NCBI GenBank assembly: GCA_001687465.1
Contig: LVLI01000156.1
Span: 150,096 to 214,095 of the forward strand
Reading direction: 5' to 3'
Source of the DNA: Halocafeteria seosinensis
Lineage: Eukaryota > Sar > Bigyra > Bicosoecida
DNA length: 64,000 nucleotides
Made by a program: the position numbers and the translations under genes. Position 1 is the first letter of the stretch. Each line of letters begins with the position of its first letter. Positions 43,901-53,700 of the stretch are shown here, piece by piece. The notes under the pieces are model-generated. The model searched no databases. It saw nothing but the letters and a program-made list of their open reading frames with translations, and was not told where the DNA came from.

Positions 43901-45139
43901 ATTGTCTTCGATGATCTGTCCAGCAACGAAAGCGTAGAGTTTACGCATCATTAGAACCATCACATCAAACTTTGCGGTATTTTCTGAGAGATGAACCAGT
44001 ATAAAGCGATCCAACAACATTTTCCCCGCGTCAACGTCTGTTATGGTTGCCGGCATATCAAGGATAGATCGAAAGCATTGTCCAAGGTACCGGAGGACAT
44101 CTTCGCGACTGCCCAAACTAAACGATTCAGCAGTATCAGTCAAAAGCAATTCCATGCGGTCAGCGAGATACGTGTTTTTTGAATCCCCAGCCAAAACGCG
44201 ATCAAAAATTTCCCGATCGGTAGTATCCTTCAAACCTTTGAGGATGAGTACAGCAGGTATGAAAAACTCTTGCCTCCTCAATGAGAATCGAACCATAGCG
44301 TTCCCATTTAATAAATAATGGAGAGTGATCGTGACGCTTGTTTGATCTCTACGAACGCATCGCATCGTAACGGCTTTCGTACTGTAAAGTGACCCCCGCT
44401 TGACGTAAGAGGATCGTGTCACAGCCATTGGGTAATTCCTCTTCGGGATTTGCAACATCCGAACTACCCGTTCAATCCCATTGCAGATGAAATATCCTCC
44501 AAACTCGGTGGCATCTTCCTTCTGTTGCACAAGTTCGGCAGGAGATAAACCAGCCAAATGGCATCGGTTGGAACGCACCATAACGGGAATAACACCTAAT
44601 TTCACTTGGATTTTTTCGGCTTGTCCTCCTTCGACACGTCGTCCAATAGTTGCTATCAAGTTACCCGCATAGGTCAGCTTCCGCTCTCTGCATTCACTCG
44701 GCCACAATCTGCTATCATTGTCCGAGGAGTCTGTCTTTACTGGAGATGTAATTACAGCGTCTTCGATCCATATTTGCAATTTTTTCCCGGGACGTTCCAT
44801 GTCCTGATCTTCCTCTTCTTCCTCGGCGCTGGATTCCCCGTCCTTTGAAGAGATGATGAATTCCCGAGCAGGCAGGTCGGCGATCGCCTCGGCGAGTCCT
44901 TCATCCACGGCATAATTAAACGACTGAATATGAGGCAAAGCGAGCTCAGCAAGACGTATATGAGTATCTCGTGGCAATCCTGTATTGGAGTAACTCGGCA
45001 CGAATTTCGTGCCATGTTTGTATCCACTAGAGCTGCTATTTCCACTCATCTGAACGCTCGATGACTGGCTCTGTCCATTTTCCGTAGTTCCATCCTTATT
45101 CTGCGAGGAGGAGGCTTGTGTAGCGTCCGTAGAGGGCAT
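40916..45139 (-). CDS. RNA polymerase I second-largest subunit (RPA2/RPA135)
   Basis: Predicted beta-like subunit of the polymerase that makes pre-rRNA. Single exon of about 1,407 aa starting at MPSTDATQ (45139). The frame stays open to 45514, but that extension has no family similarity. Family motifs include SYTGYDMEDAMIVNKSAYER (about residue 990), SSRHGQKGILSMLWP (about 1145), and a C-terminal zinc finger CRNCGQ...CLSC. The Pol I assignment rests on PDVIINPHAFPSRMTIGML followed by ESMAGKAGAMHG, where Pol II has IPSRMTIG and a different follow-up, and on PSHAYNYRTDNKLYKIQTPQ. A Ser/Asp-rich insert of about 60 residues lies near residue 760. No introns, unlike most neighbours. Confidence 0.93.
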   Translation of the reverse strand: MPSTDATQASSSQNKDGTTENGQSQSSSVQMSGNSSSSGYKHGTKFVPSYSNTGLPRDTHIRLAELALPHIQSFNYAVDEGLAEAIADLPAREFIISSKDGESSAEEEEEDQDMERPGKKLQIWIEDAVITSPVKTDSSDNDSRLWPSECRERKLTYAGNLIATIGRRVEGGQAEKIQVKLGVIPVMVRSNRCHLAGLSPAELVQQKEDATEFGGYFICNGIERVVRMLQIPKRNYPMAVTRSSYVKRGSLYSTKAVTMRCVRRDQTSVTITLHYLLNGNAMVRFSLRRQEFFIPAVLILKGLKDTTDREIFDRVLAGDSKNTYLADRMELLLTDTAESFSLGSREDVLRYLGQCFRSILDMPATITDVDAGKMLLDRFILVHLSENTAKFDVMVLMMRKLYAFVAGQIIEDNPDSFANQELLLTGHLYLMTLKEKLEEILKGIQDKLSRDVRLGKAYVPGNLTQQSRSGSVPNVFDLEYFRRSVEMQPDIGKKMYNFLATGNLQSSSGLDLMQNSGFTVVADKINFLRFLTHFRAVHRGQYFSTMKTTAVRKLLPECWGYLCPVHTPDGAPCGLLNHLAAPCQVVSYPVEAPALSRLLISLGVIPYPSLGTVMPHDHLPVMLDGKLVGGGSVKTLVRVARALRRLKAKAGATMIGEGNICVQDCYQHRYKQTREEEEAKQGSSGTLTKSSRERLNLNKFSFTAKAAMGTAILDDNRNPEDHYWVPPSLEVSLIPPADYQTPFDTARAMDSTKKRAESTSDPDSATRKSPAGNASTNSSSSDSDENPESSPSPYDFRYGRCTGAELTGTFPGLFLSTQPGRAIRPTRQLWSGQVELVSSNEQVHLDIACTPEDIVDVIGLSNEEREKASELIRRASEGDKKAGDAILGEDLKQPPLHPYTHIELSPMGMLSVAASLTPFSDLNQSPRNMYQCQMAKQTMGVPSHAYNYRTDNKLYKIQTPQAPLVQNIAQSSLGLDEYPAGTNAVVAVISYTGYDMEDAMIVNKSAYERGFAHASVYKNYTIDLVDGKSKSANEMVFSNEPTVEQRRRTGKNKAVETLDGDGLPPVGIRIGSGEPLYCVKDTVTGQTKIARHKESEPAFVEEVKVLGGGDTAFGGTGSSRGPLQKVSIRLRFDRNPVVGDKFSSRHGQKGILSMLWPQEDMPFSESGISPDVIINPHAFPSRMTIGMLVESMAGKAGAMHGRFQDSTPFRFGEQQRAVDFFGEQLEKAGYSYYGAEPMYSGISGTELHVHIYMGVVYYQRLRHMVSDKSQVRSTGPINNLTRQPVKGRKNQGGIRLGEMERDSLLAHGTAFLVQDRLMNCSDRHIAIVCRNCGQLISTLQKPRSEQFASSFGSNNENSVVEKDQKYFCLSCDTGNYCVETALPYVFRYLVNELAAMNIRLTLGMEAS

Positions 45140-45660
45140 TTTGTAGGTGTAGGTTCTCTCAAGTGGACGTGAAGGTGAAGTGGGACTGACACAAGGTCTT
45201 CTGGCCACTCGAATGGAGGTTCCTGAGGGCCAAAAGAGTGAAACCCTATAAACAGAGAAAACAGGATTGAATTTTTTGTACGCAAGCACTGTACTGTGTG
45301 CAAATCCTGCGTACTTAGCGGCTGTGACAAAAAGAAATGCCTCCATCATATCTGAAACTAAAGATTGTTCGATTCGAGGTTCGGTCATTCGGACAACCAG
45401 ATATATATAAGTTCCTAAGCTAGTTTTCAACAATTTCCATTTTGCCGGTGCCATGGCGAATCTTTTACAAGTGGGTTGGCATGTGCGAGCTGATAGCACA
45501 TAAGATCTGACCACTACGGCTCCGGCTCGTGAAAGTTAAATATACGAACTCGAAGACAGTTATAAACGACCATTTGTAGCCAGTTCCGTTGTACCATATC
45601 AATTAGGTTGAACAGCATCCATCTTCATCGTGCCCTTGTAAACCATATCAGTGGAGGGTA
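45140..45660. other. intergenic region upstream of RPA2
   Basis: About 520 bases between the RPA2 start and the PhyH-like stop. An open frame continues in phase with RPA2 up to 45514 but looks non-conserved. The RPA2 promoter is expected here. Confidence 0.4.
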
Positions 45661-46838
45661 TCATTCCGTCACATTGTCATAGAGACATTTGAACGGCAAT
45701 TTCTCGCTGTCTCGCTGCAACCAGTTACGTTGAGGGTATTCAACGCTTGAAGTGCCTTCGATTACATGGATGCTATAAGCATGACGAGTACTCGTTGAGT
45801 GGTTTTCCTCGCTGCAGAGCAAATCAGTAGTCGCATTTTTTCGGCGAGAATAGGCTTTGTACATCCACATTAGCGCGTACCTGTAATGGACGACGGCGTT
45901 GTGCAGTACTACGGCGTCACCAGCTTGCATATGTAACGGTATCGCTCCTTCCGTGCTGAGCGAGGCTGATTCCCCTTCACTAGGAACGAACTCAGTTCCT
46001 TCCTCGCCATCTTTCCGTCGGAACCATTTTTGGACGCCTTGCTTATGGCTTCCAGGAACAGCCCATAAGCAACCATTGCTTTCGTCGCAGTCTTCCAAAG
46101 CGCACCAGATGCCGACTACAGATTGAGGGTGGGTATATAAAAAAGTGCCATCCTGATGAGGTCGTACTTCCCCTCCGAACTCAGCCTGTTTCGTAATATA
46201 CATGCTCTGCACCGGAAGAGGTCGTTCGTATCCCAGAGATTTGCAAATACCGGCGAAGTAGGGTGAATATGATATCCTTTGGAAGACATCATCCAGGTCA
46301 TGGAGTGCTGAAATGATCAACATACATTCCAATTGATACTTTCTGATACAACATTAAGAACTCAGGTTTTCCGAAAACCGTACCATGTCCGATTTTATTG
46401 ATACAGTATTCCCTCGGTTTCCTTAAGGAACCATCTTCGTTGAATGCTTTCTCCTCGAAGAAGAATCTGATTTTATCTCCACTTTCCAAAAAGTATTTAT
46501 CCCTGTTCTGCAGAGACAAATTTAGCCGTTGGTACCGAGCGTGAACCCAAGTCAATGTTGTAACGAGCTCGGGGAGATTCGACGTACCTGCTTCCCAGGT
46601 TTGGTCGAGAAGACGGAAATGTGGTCTTCCGGCATCTCCGTCAGTAGCTTCATCGCCCTCTCTCTGCAACCGTGTAAGAGATGAATCAATGCTGAGCGTC
46701 CGTGCAGCGATAGAGTAACCCTTACCGGGCCTGATCCACCAATGTTGAGGATAATGCGCCTCGCAGTACTAAAAACCCATCCCGTTGGAATTGGTGCACT
46801 TGCTCCTGGGTCAGACTATTTCCAATTGTACCCTCCAT
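45661..46838 (-). CDS. phytanoyl-CoA dioxygenase (PhyH) family protein
   Basis: Predicted Fe(II)/2-oxoglutarate-dependent oxygenase related to phytanoyl-CoA hydroxylase. Four exons (46838-46726, 46661-46384, 46307-45881, 45811-45661) give 322 aa, normal for the family. The N-terminus has QVHQFQRDGFLVLRG, and KIGHALHDLDDVF forms across intron 2. The iron ligands are His and Asp in VRPHQDGTF and His in TRHAYSIHVIEG (following the last intron), with the 2-oxoglutarate-binding Arg beside it. NGCLWAVPGSHKQG is also typical. The second junction uses an acceptor GCAGAG that is two bases past the first GCAG. The last intron (69 nt) is a multiple of three and stop-free, so retention would insert 23 residues before the distal His. 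The substrate is unknown. Confidence 0.9.
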
Positions 46839-47250
46839 CTTTCCTGTTTCCCCCTTCGTCAAGGGCGAATGTGCAGCTGTGTACACATAAACCATGCTAT
46901 GGCCTGTTCTGTCAATCAACGTTAACGAGGGACAATGAACGTTTGAATCAAACGATCCGGTCTAACTTCACAATTTGAAAGCGAATGTGAAGGTGGGTGG
47001 GATACGGTATTTAATCGTCGGTATTACGGCTGTTGAGTTTCCGCAGGTTGTGGCTTTGTATTGTACACAAACTCTAGCAGAGTACATTTCTTTGACGGTT
47101 GGTGGATGTATGTATGTGTGTATACCGGTATATGTATATATAAATCGATGGTTAGCACTTGGTCACACCGGCCGCCGCAGATAGGCAGCTACTCTACGGC
47201 TAAGCGTGGTACCGTAAGAGGATATTAAGTCCGCGCGTAGATACTATGTA
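46839..47250. other. intergenic region, no gene seen
   Basis: About 410 bases between two minus-strand genes. It contains a short (TATG/TATA)-rich tract near 47107-47142. Nothing else is supported. Confidence 0.4.
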
Positions 47251-49776
47251 CTATCTACCAATTGTTCTCGAAGTCTCCAGAGGGTCCAAGCAGATAGTAA
47301 GGGGATCTAACTCCTTCCCCTCGTCGATTTGTTTGTTTAAGAACGCGTTAAACTCCTTCAAATTCTTAGCCTTAAGTAGACCTTCCCATGATGTTAGGTC
47401 CCCAAGCAAGGACATGAAAGCAGAAAGACCGCCCTGAGAGTACCGGCTACTCGCAAACTGCGTCTTCTCGCGACCATTCTGCCTCAACCAGGAAATCCCA
47501 TCAAGTGTACTCCGCGTAATTTCGGAGTCTTTTAGCATAAGATGCCGTAGTATGCCATGCGCATATTGAAAACCCTTAGCACGGCAAGCGAAAGCTGCTC
47601 CTACGGCGGGAATAAGGGTAATCCACGCCCTCTCCTCTGGCAAACAGGATTCTTGGGGACAATATCCCCACTGACCGCTGCGAACAGGCCAAAACCGGGA
47701 CACTCGTTCATCCTGCTGCGAACTGCACCGTTGAACGTATTTACCAAATACGTCCAACAGTGCTAAAGAGCTTGCGGGAACGTTAAATTTGCGTTTCCCT
47801 TTTTCCCCATGGATCAGCCTTGACACTCCTCCCACGGCAAACCACGTCCTCAAGTACAATAAATCAGCTTGGAGCTGGATGAGTCCAAAATATGACACAG
47901 CTGACCCATTGGTTAGAGACTGGAACTCCTGTTTCCATCGCTTCCCAGGACTCTTTACAGCGGAAGTAGCCAATTTGAAGCACTTGAAGGGGTCACGAAG
48001 GAATGCGAACAAGGAGCATATCAAAGATGACGCACACTGCTGTGAACAAACCGCACACACATCATTGCTCAATTGGGCGCAGTGCTGAAGTAACGGGGCC
48101 ACGCATTGCTCAATAATTTGTACCATAAAGCGGGAGGGTTTTAAACGCAGAGACATTGAGTACAACACTTCAGAACACCAAAACGGTGTATGAGGAGCTT
48201 GTGGTTCAACATTGCGTTTCGCCTGATTGAGAATATTGTTTATCTGGCACAGGTAACCGGCGACAGTATTCACAGTTTCGCTACCTTTTATCGACTCGTA
48301 GTTTTCTGTATCTAGCTGAAGAGATCGTTCCCCAATCTCATAGACTTGATTGCTGCCGGCTTCCTCTTTTCGATCGACCGAGGATTGTAAGAAAAGCGAA
48401 AACGAATGCTGAGCGATTGTCTGGCTGATCCATGAGCGAAGTCGGTTGATTATCCGTTCTTTGTACGACTGAAGTAGTTCATATTGATGCTTCAGGTGAG
48501 ATGCAATCACCCCAGTGTCGTACAGGCCCATCAGAAGGTCTCCATTCAATCTCAATAGGTTTCTCTCAGACGCCCTCAGCCTTATCAAGGGGAAGGCCTC
48601 AGGATACTCTCCTGAACTCCCCATGAGGCTAGGATCACCTAGGGAATCAGTGGGGGCAATGGGAGTACGATTAGGGTCTCCATCGAGGTACGGGTTACTT
48701 CTATTCTTTCTAAAGGACCTCACTTTCAAAGGCCCTGTCCTTACTTCCTGTCCGTACGAATCATCTTCCGAGTCGTATCCGCCCGACAGGTGACCACTGG
48801 ACGATGGTGTTCGTTCCACTTCCTTAGCTAGGTACGATGATAAACTGGAGGAGAGTAAACTGGGACGATCAATAACCAATTCGGACATGCTTGAGCCCCA
48901 TGTTTTCTCCCCATACATTTGCGTAGGTTTAGACGTCGCATAAATGGAATCACAGTACGGGGCGAAATCAAACTCCGCGGGAGCAACCTGAGACTGTACT
49001 TTGCCTCCAGAACATGGACTCCACCACTTCGGTTTCGGGATTTTACTGGTAACAACGTTGGCATTATGGTAACCACCCCATAGCACTCTCAAGGGAGGAA
49101 ACGTTTTCATGGGATGGACTGCTTTGTGACATCCTTGAAGCTTACTGGCTAGCCACGTACTCTCCGACTCTCCTAAGGTAAACCATTCACCAGATTTGCA
49201 GCCGTCTATCTTGACATCATCCCTCTCACCAAAGGAGTAATTGAACAGAATTTCCGATCCTCTATCCACTGTGTTGGCAAATATCATGAGCTTGTCGATA
49301 TCCGTTTTCCATCGACTTGCTAACTCTCCGCCTTCCCATGAAAGAGATTTACAGTAGAAATTGCTCTTTTCCAGGGTCATGTTATGAAATGCAGTGGAAA
49401 CAAACAAGACGGAAGCAAGTTGGGTGTCTTTAGGTCTGCTTCGAGGGTTGTTTCCACCCTTTGCACTCATACTATCAATGCGTTTTTCGACATAGCGTAG
49501 CAAGGGGACAAACGACTCGGCAATGGCAATTGGCATTTCGAATTCCTCTGTTTTTCCACAGGAGGAAAGAGAGGACGCCTTTGGGTCTTCTTCTTCAGTA
49601 AATGGAGACCATAATCGGTCCGGAAACTGAAGTCTATCCGAACGCATGTGTCGTACAGCCTGTCCAATGGCTAATTTCGTTTCCACGAAGTTGCGCACAT
49701 CGTTCTCCGTTTCCTCCCCACTCTCTTTGACAAAGGACGATGAGGATATAGAGGAAGGCGTCTCATCACTAGCCAT
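47251..49776 (-). CDS. hypothetical helical protein, 841 aa
   Basis: I do not recognise this family with confidence. A single open frame of 841 codons with good codon character excludes chance. The N-terminal region (residues 1-330) is mixed; residues 330-400 are Ser/Pro/Asp-rich and probably disordered; residues 410-841 are mostly helical. The late segment VSYFGLIQLQADLLYLRTWF followed by a LLDVFGKYVQ helix resembles the C-terminal helical bundles of vesicle-tethering-like or CCDC142-like proteins. That is only an impression. No membrane segment or signal peptide is seen. It diverges from the kinase-phosphatase gene across about 1 kb. Confidence 0.7.
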   Translation of the reverse strand: MASDETPSSISSSSFVKESGEETENDVRNFVETKLAIGQAVRHMRSDRLQFPDRLWSPFTEEEDPKASSLSSCGKTEEFEMPIAIAESFVPLLRYVEKRIDSMSAKGGNNPRSRPKDTQLASVLFVSTAFHNMTLEKSNFYCKSLSWEGGELASRWKTDIDKLMIFANTVDRGSEILFNYSFGERDDVKIDGCKSGEWFTLGESESTWLASKLQGCHKAVHPMKTFPPLRVLWGGYHNANVVTSKIPKPKWWSPCSGGKVQSQVAPAEFDFAPYCDSIYATSKPTQMYGEKTWGSSMSELVIDRPSLLSSSLSSYLAKEVERTPSSSGHLSGGYDSEDDSYGQEVRTGPLKVRSFRKNRSNPYLDGDPNRTPIAPTDSLGDPSLMGSSGEYPEAFPLIRLRASERNLLRLNGDLLMGLYDTGVIASHLKHQYELLQSYKERIINRLRSWISQTIAQHSFSLFLQSSVDRKEEAGSNQVYEIGERSLQLDTENYESIKGSETVNTVAGYLCQINNILNQAKRNVEPQAPHTPFWCSEVLYSMSLRLKPSRFMVQIIEQCVAPLLQHCAQLSNDVCAVCSQQCASSLICSLFAFLRDPFKCFKLATSAVKSPGKRWKQEFQSLTNGSAVSYFGLIQLQADLLYLRTWFAVGGVSRLIHGEKGKRKFNVPASSLALLDVFGKYVQRCSSQQDERVSRFWPVRSGQWGYCPQESCLPEERAWITLIPAVGAAFACRAKGFQYAHGILRHLMLKDSEITRSTLDGISWLRQNGREKTQFASSRYSQGGLSAFMSLLGDLTSWEGLLKAKNLKEFNAFLNKQIDEGKELDPLTICLDPLETSRTIGR

Positions 49777-50767
49777 GTTACTGTGTTAGCGTTATATCCC
49801 TCCTGTACAACCAATTAGCCTCCTATTTGTACGACACAAGCTATCAGTCGAGCCAGCGCAACTCCGTGTCTATCAAAAGCAAACAGTCACATGGACTAAA
49901 TTACCCAGCATGCAGTCTTGTTGGCATTCAAAATTTACTCAGAGCGACTACCATGTGGAACTACGGTATCAACAACGGTGTATAAGTCTGTCTATGCTTT
50001 CTCCGGCTCGTGAGTCACGAGGTTCCAACTGCCCTGCAATGCCACAGCCCTGGCCCTGGGCCAGGGGGCACCGAGACCACTTCAAGAATCTAGATACAAG
50101 TTGCTATCATACAACACAGGCTGTACCATTCTATAGACCACAACTGTATAGCAACTGCGCCGTCACCTTGGATCTTTCGCTTCCTTTAAATTAAATGGTG
50201 GAAGTACGATTTGCGCCTACCTTGCAAGTTGCACCTGCTGCGGCGTTCCATAGGCTAGCTGGTGGGGTACGGTGGTAGCACATACCGTAGGCTCTAAGGG
50301 TTGGAGACATCTCGTTGGTTGAATTACTGTGCATCGTGGACCGAAGGATGCGTAACCTTGCACTATTTGATGCAACTATAGATTCATTTCCCTGGTCGTG
50401 GAGTGGACTTTCAAGAGGTCAGACAATCGTAGTGCCAGTAGTGTGATGCGCATCGGCTTAACGCTGGAATCCCGAGTGCTGGATAACTTCCACTTCAAGC
50501 AGTGCTGTGGCTGCCGTCACGGATTTCACGTTCCAGAGCGAATAAGACTCATAATGTCCACAATATATGTTTTTGTGCATGTGTTTATGGTATGTTTGTG
50601 CCGGTGGGAAGCCATCAAGTGTTGCATTGTTTCTGCACGTGTATGGTATCCAAACTGGGTGGTTTCGCAGTTTTGGCCCTCTTGAGCGCTTCAACGACCC
50701 CCACATCTCTTGCTTTATACGCTCTTCCTGTTGCTCTGAGACAGCCTAGGTTGACGAGTAGCGGACA
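49777..50767. promoter_or_regulatory. divergent intergenic region with perfect inverted repeat
   Basis: 991 bases between two divergent genes, without a supported gene. It carries the inverted repeat listed at 50048-50066. Short frames near 49910-50750 overlap on both strands and show no motif. Confidence 0.35.
50048..50066. repeat. perfect inverted repeat CCCTGGCCC-T-GGGCCAGGG
   Basis: Nine-base arms flank one central T. The element is GC-rich against a balanced background and sits in a promoter-sized divergent gap, about 700 bases upstream of the kinase-phosphatase start. It could be a dimeric factor binding site or chance. Confidence 0.7.
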
Positions 50768-53700
50768 ATGGGCTGTTCACCCTCGAAAGACGGGGGGCAT
50801 AAAAAGCCTGGAGAATCTGTAAGCCCTGAAAGCTCTATGAGCAAGCAGCAGACCAACGGCGTGGATTCTCCCACTGATGAAGATAATGGAGACACCACAG
50901 CCCGAACTACAGGCAATGAAAGCGGTAGTATAAGCGCCTTCAGCCTGGATCTGAAAGAGCAAACGCCCAGGCAGCAAGGAGCAAGTGATTCACCCGATCT
51001 GACTGCAGCGCCGCCTCCAGGAGCAGCACCGAATTTGGGTCGACGCAAAGATCCCAATGCTCTCGTTTTGAACCAACCTCAGCATTCTAAGAGCACGAGC
51101 AGTGATTCGGACTTGGAGGATGAAGTAGAACATGAAGTGGCTGTAAGCCAGCAGCAGCCAAAGGAAGAGGAAGGTCATCGACTCACCGCAAAAGTGAGCT
51201 CGGGATCTAGCATTGGCACTGATGCAGAGGAGACAGAAAATGTCACCAATGAAGATCACACCAAGGAAACAAAGAAGAATACTCACATGAAAGGTGGGAC
51301 CTCTAGTAGTGATAGTGATACTGATGAACTCGAGCAGGGGGAAGAGGCAGAAGGACTGGAGGACTTCTTGGATCAGTCCGATGACGGAGAAGATGATGAA
51401 GAGGTTATAGAAGAGGGAAACACCCCACGTTTTGATGATTCACTGGATGATGGTTTTACTAGGGGTAGAGAGTGGATGAGCGTTATCAAGCACGTATTTG
51501 ATGAAGCTCAATTGAGTGAGGCGCAGCAGTCCCAGTTTGTCGACTCATTGGAGATACAGAATTACACTGAAGGCGAATACATTGTGAAACAAGGTGAAAT
51601 AGGTCAGAGTTTTTTCATAATTGAAAGCGGAGAAGTAACCGTGGAAGAAGATCGAAAGAAAGATGGGAGCAAACGCAATGTCCTGTCAAGACTATATCCG
51701 GGGGTAGGTACTCATATTCGTTTTGCAGCTGGCAGTCGAAAGATATGTGTATTATGCATTCTCGCCGCAGCATCATTTTGGAGAGTTCTCGCTCATTGAT
51801 GAGCAACCTCGTGTAGCTTCTGTTATCGCCAGGAGTGATGATGTAAAGTGCAGATATATCACTAAGGAGAAATTTGTTCAGTTGCTCGAGGTTAGTGGTG
51901 CTTTCACCGAAGGTCAAAAACGCATTCAGCGCTGTACCTAATCATTGTAAACGTCGCAGCAAGATCGACGCTTTCAAGATGTCATTTTTAAACTCCGAGA
52001 TGAAACAGAAAAAACACGAAGGAAGCGCGCACAAATGATGAACCGCGGTTCTGAGAACACTAGGCAAGTCTGGTTTGTTAATGCTCAGAAGACGACGACG
52101 ACCATTACGAGTAATCTACAAAAGGACAAAGACTCGGAGGGTCGAACTCGTATCAATAACTACACTGTGCTTAAGAAAATCGGAACGGGGGCATATGGGG
52201 AAGTATCTCTTGTTCGAAACGAGGATAACGGGGAAAACTTTGCGATGAAAGTTGTCGACAAAGCGAAACTGCGCAAAAAGCGTATTGGTTTGACGGAAGA
52301 CCAACTCCTTCAAGAGGTTGAAGTAATGAAGAGGCTGCGACATCCCAACGTCGTGGCGATGCTGGAAGTGATAAATGATCAATCAGGAAACAAGCTGTAC
52401 ATGATCCAAGAGTTGGTTGACGGCGGCCCCATTATGGATGAGGAGTCAACTAGTTCTTTGCCAGAAGAAGAAGCCAGAAAATACTTTCGGCAAATCTTAC
52501 GCGGCTTGGAATATATGCATTTCCAGCGAGTTGTCCATCGAGATATAAAACCAGAGAATATTCTTGTTTCTAAGGACGATACAGCCAAGCTTGCGGACTT
52601 CGGTGTATCAACAGTCATCCCATTTACTGAAGATGAGCTAAATGGAATACAAATGGGCGAATGGGGTAAGGAATTCCACGTTGACGACTAAAATCCAAAT
52701 TAGAGCCAACTATACCGTTTGATTCGATACAGAGGACTATGACGATACCTTGACTGAGGTGCAAGGCACTCCCGCTTTCATGGCTCCGGAGCTATTTGCT
52801 GAAGTCCCTCGCTACGGCGGCCGTGCCGCCGATATTTGGAGCCTTGGGGCTTCGTTGTATTTGTACGTTGAATGCCTACCGCTACTCTACAATGCTGATG
52901 TGTGTTCATGGTCAAATACGTCCGCAGAATGGTGGTTGGTCGACCGCCTTTCAATGCTAGCAATCAAATACTCCTCGCTGAGAAGCTGCTCAGTGACGAA
53001 TCGCCGACGTTTCCTAATGGAATGAGTCCTCATTTGCGTAACTTACTGCAGCAGATGCTATCCAAGAACGCTTCTCAAAGGATTTCCCTGCCGAATATTA
53101 TGAAGCATGAGTGGACGACCCACGAGGGGACAGAACCTCTGCCTCAGACAAATTATATCCGAATTGGGATGGCTCCGCTGCCAAAGAAAAGTCGAAGCAA
53201 TGAAGACGACGGCAACGGAACTAATGACAACGATAACGCTGGGACTCAGGACCCGTCGCTGCGACGTCGAGGGCGTCGTAGACGGGCGAGCATAGTGAAA
53301 CTACCTCATCAAATGTCTGATGAGGCAGAGCCATATCCTCCTCAAAGTGGCCGTCGCCGCAATTCGCACATTACTCCAAGGAAGGAGGAAGACGGTACCA
53401 GCGGGATGATCCAACGAAACAGCAGTAGAGCTCTCAAACGTGGTGACTCAGGGAGCCGCAGTCCGAAAACCCTTGCTAGAGGAGAGTCAAGGCGTGGAAG
53501 CAACACTGACCTGGTGCAAAAGGACTCCAAACGAGATCTCCACAGAGATTCTAAACGGGATTTGCGGCGGCGGCAAATGGAGCTCGTCCAAGGCCATGAA
53601 GGACTGTCAGAACGAGATAAAGACATGCTTTTGGAACAGCAGCGTGTTCCGCTGCATAACTCCAGGGCGGATGTGACCGTGGAGGAAATGGAAATGTATG

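Noticed and set aside
45140-45514. In-frame 125-codon N-terminal extension of the Pol I subunit
   Set aside because: It shows no similarity to RPA2 N-termini and contains hydrophobic, promoter-like sequence; the start at 45139 leads directly into family-like sequence.
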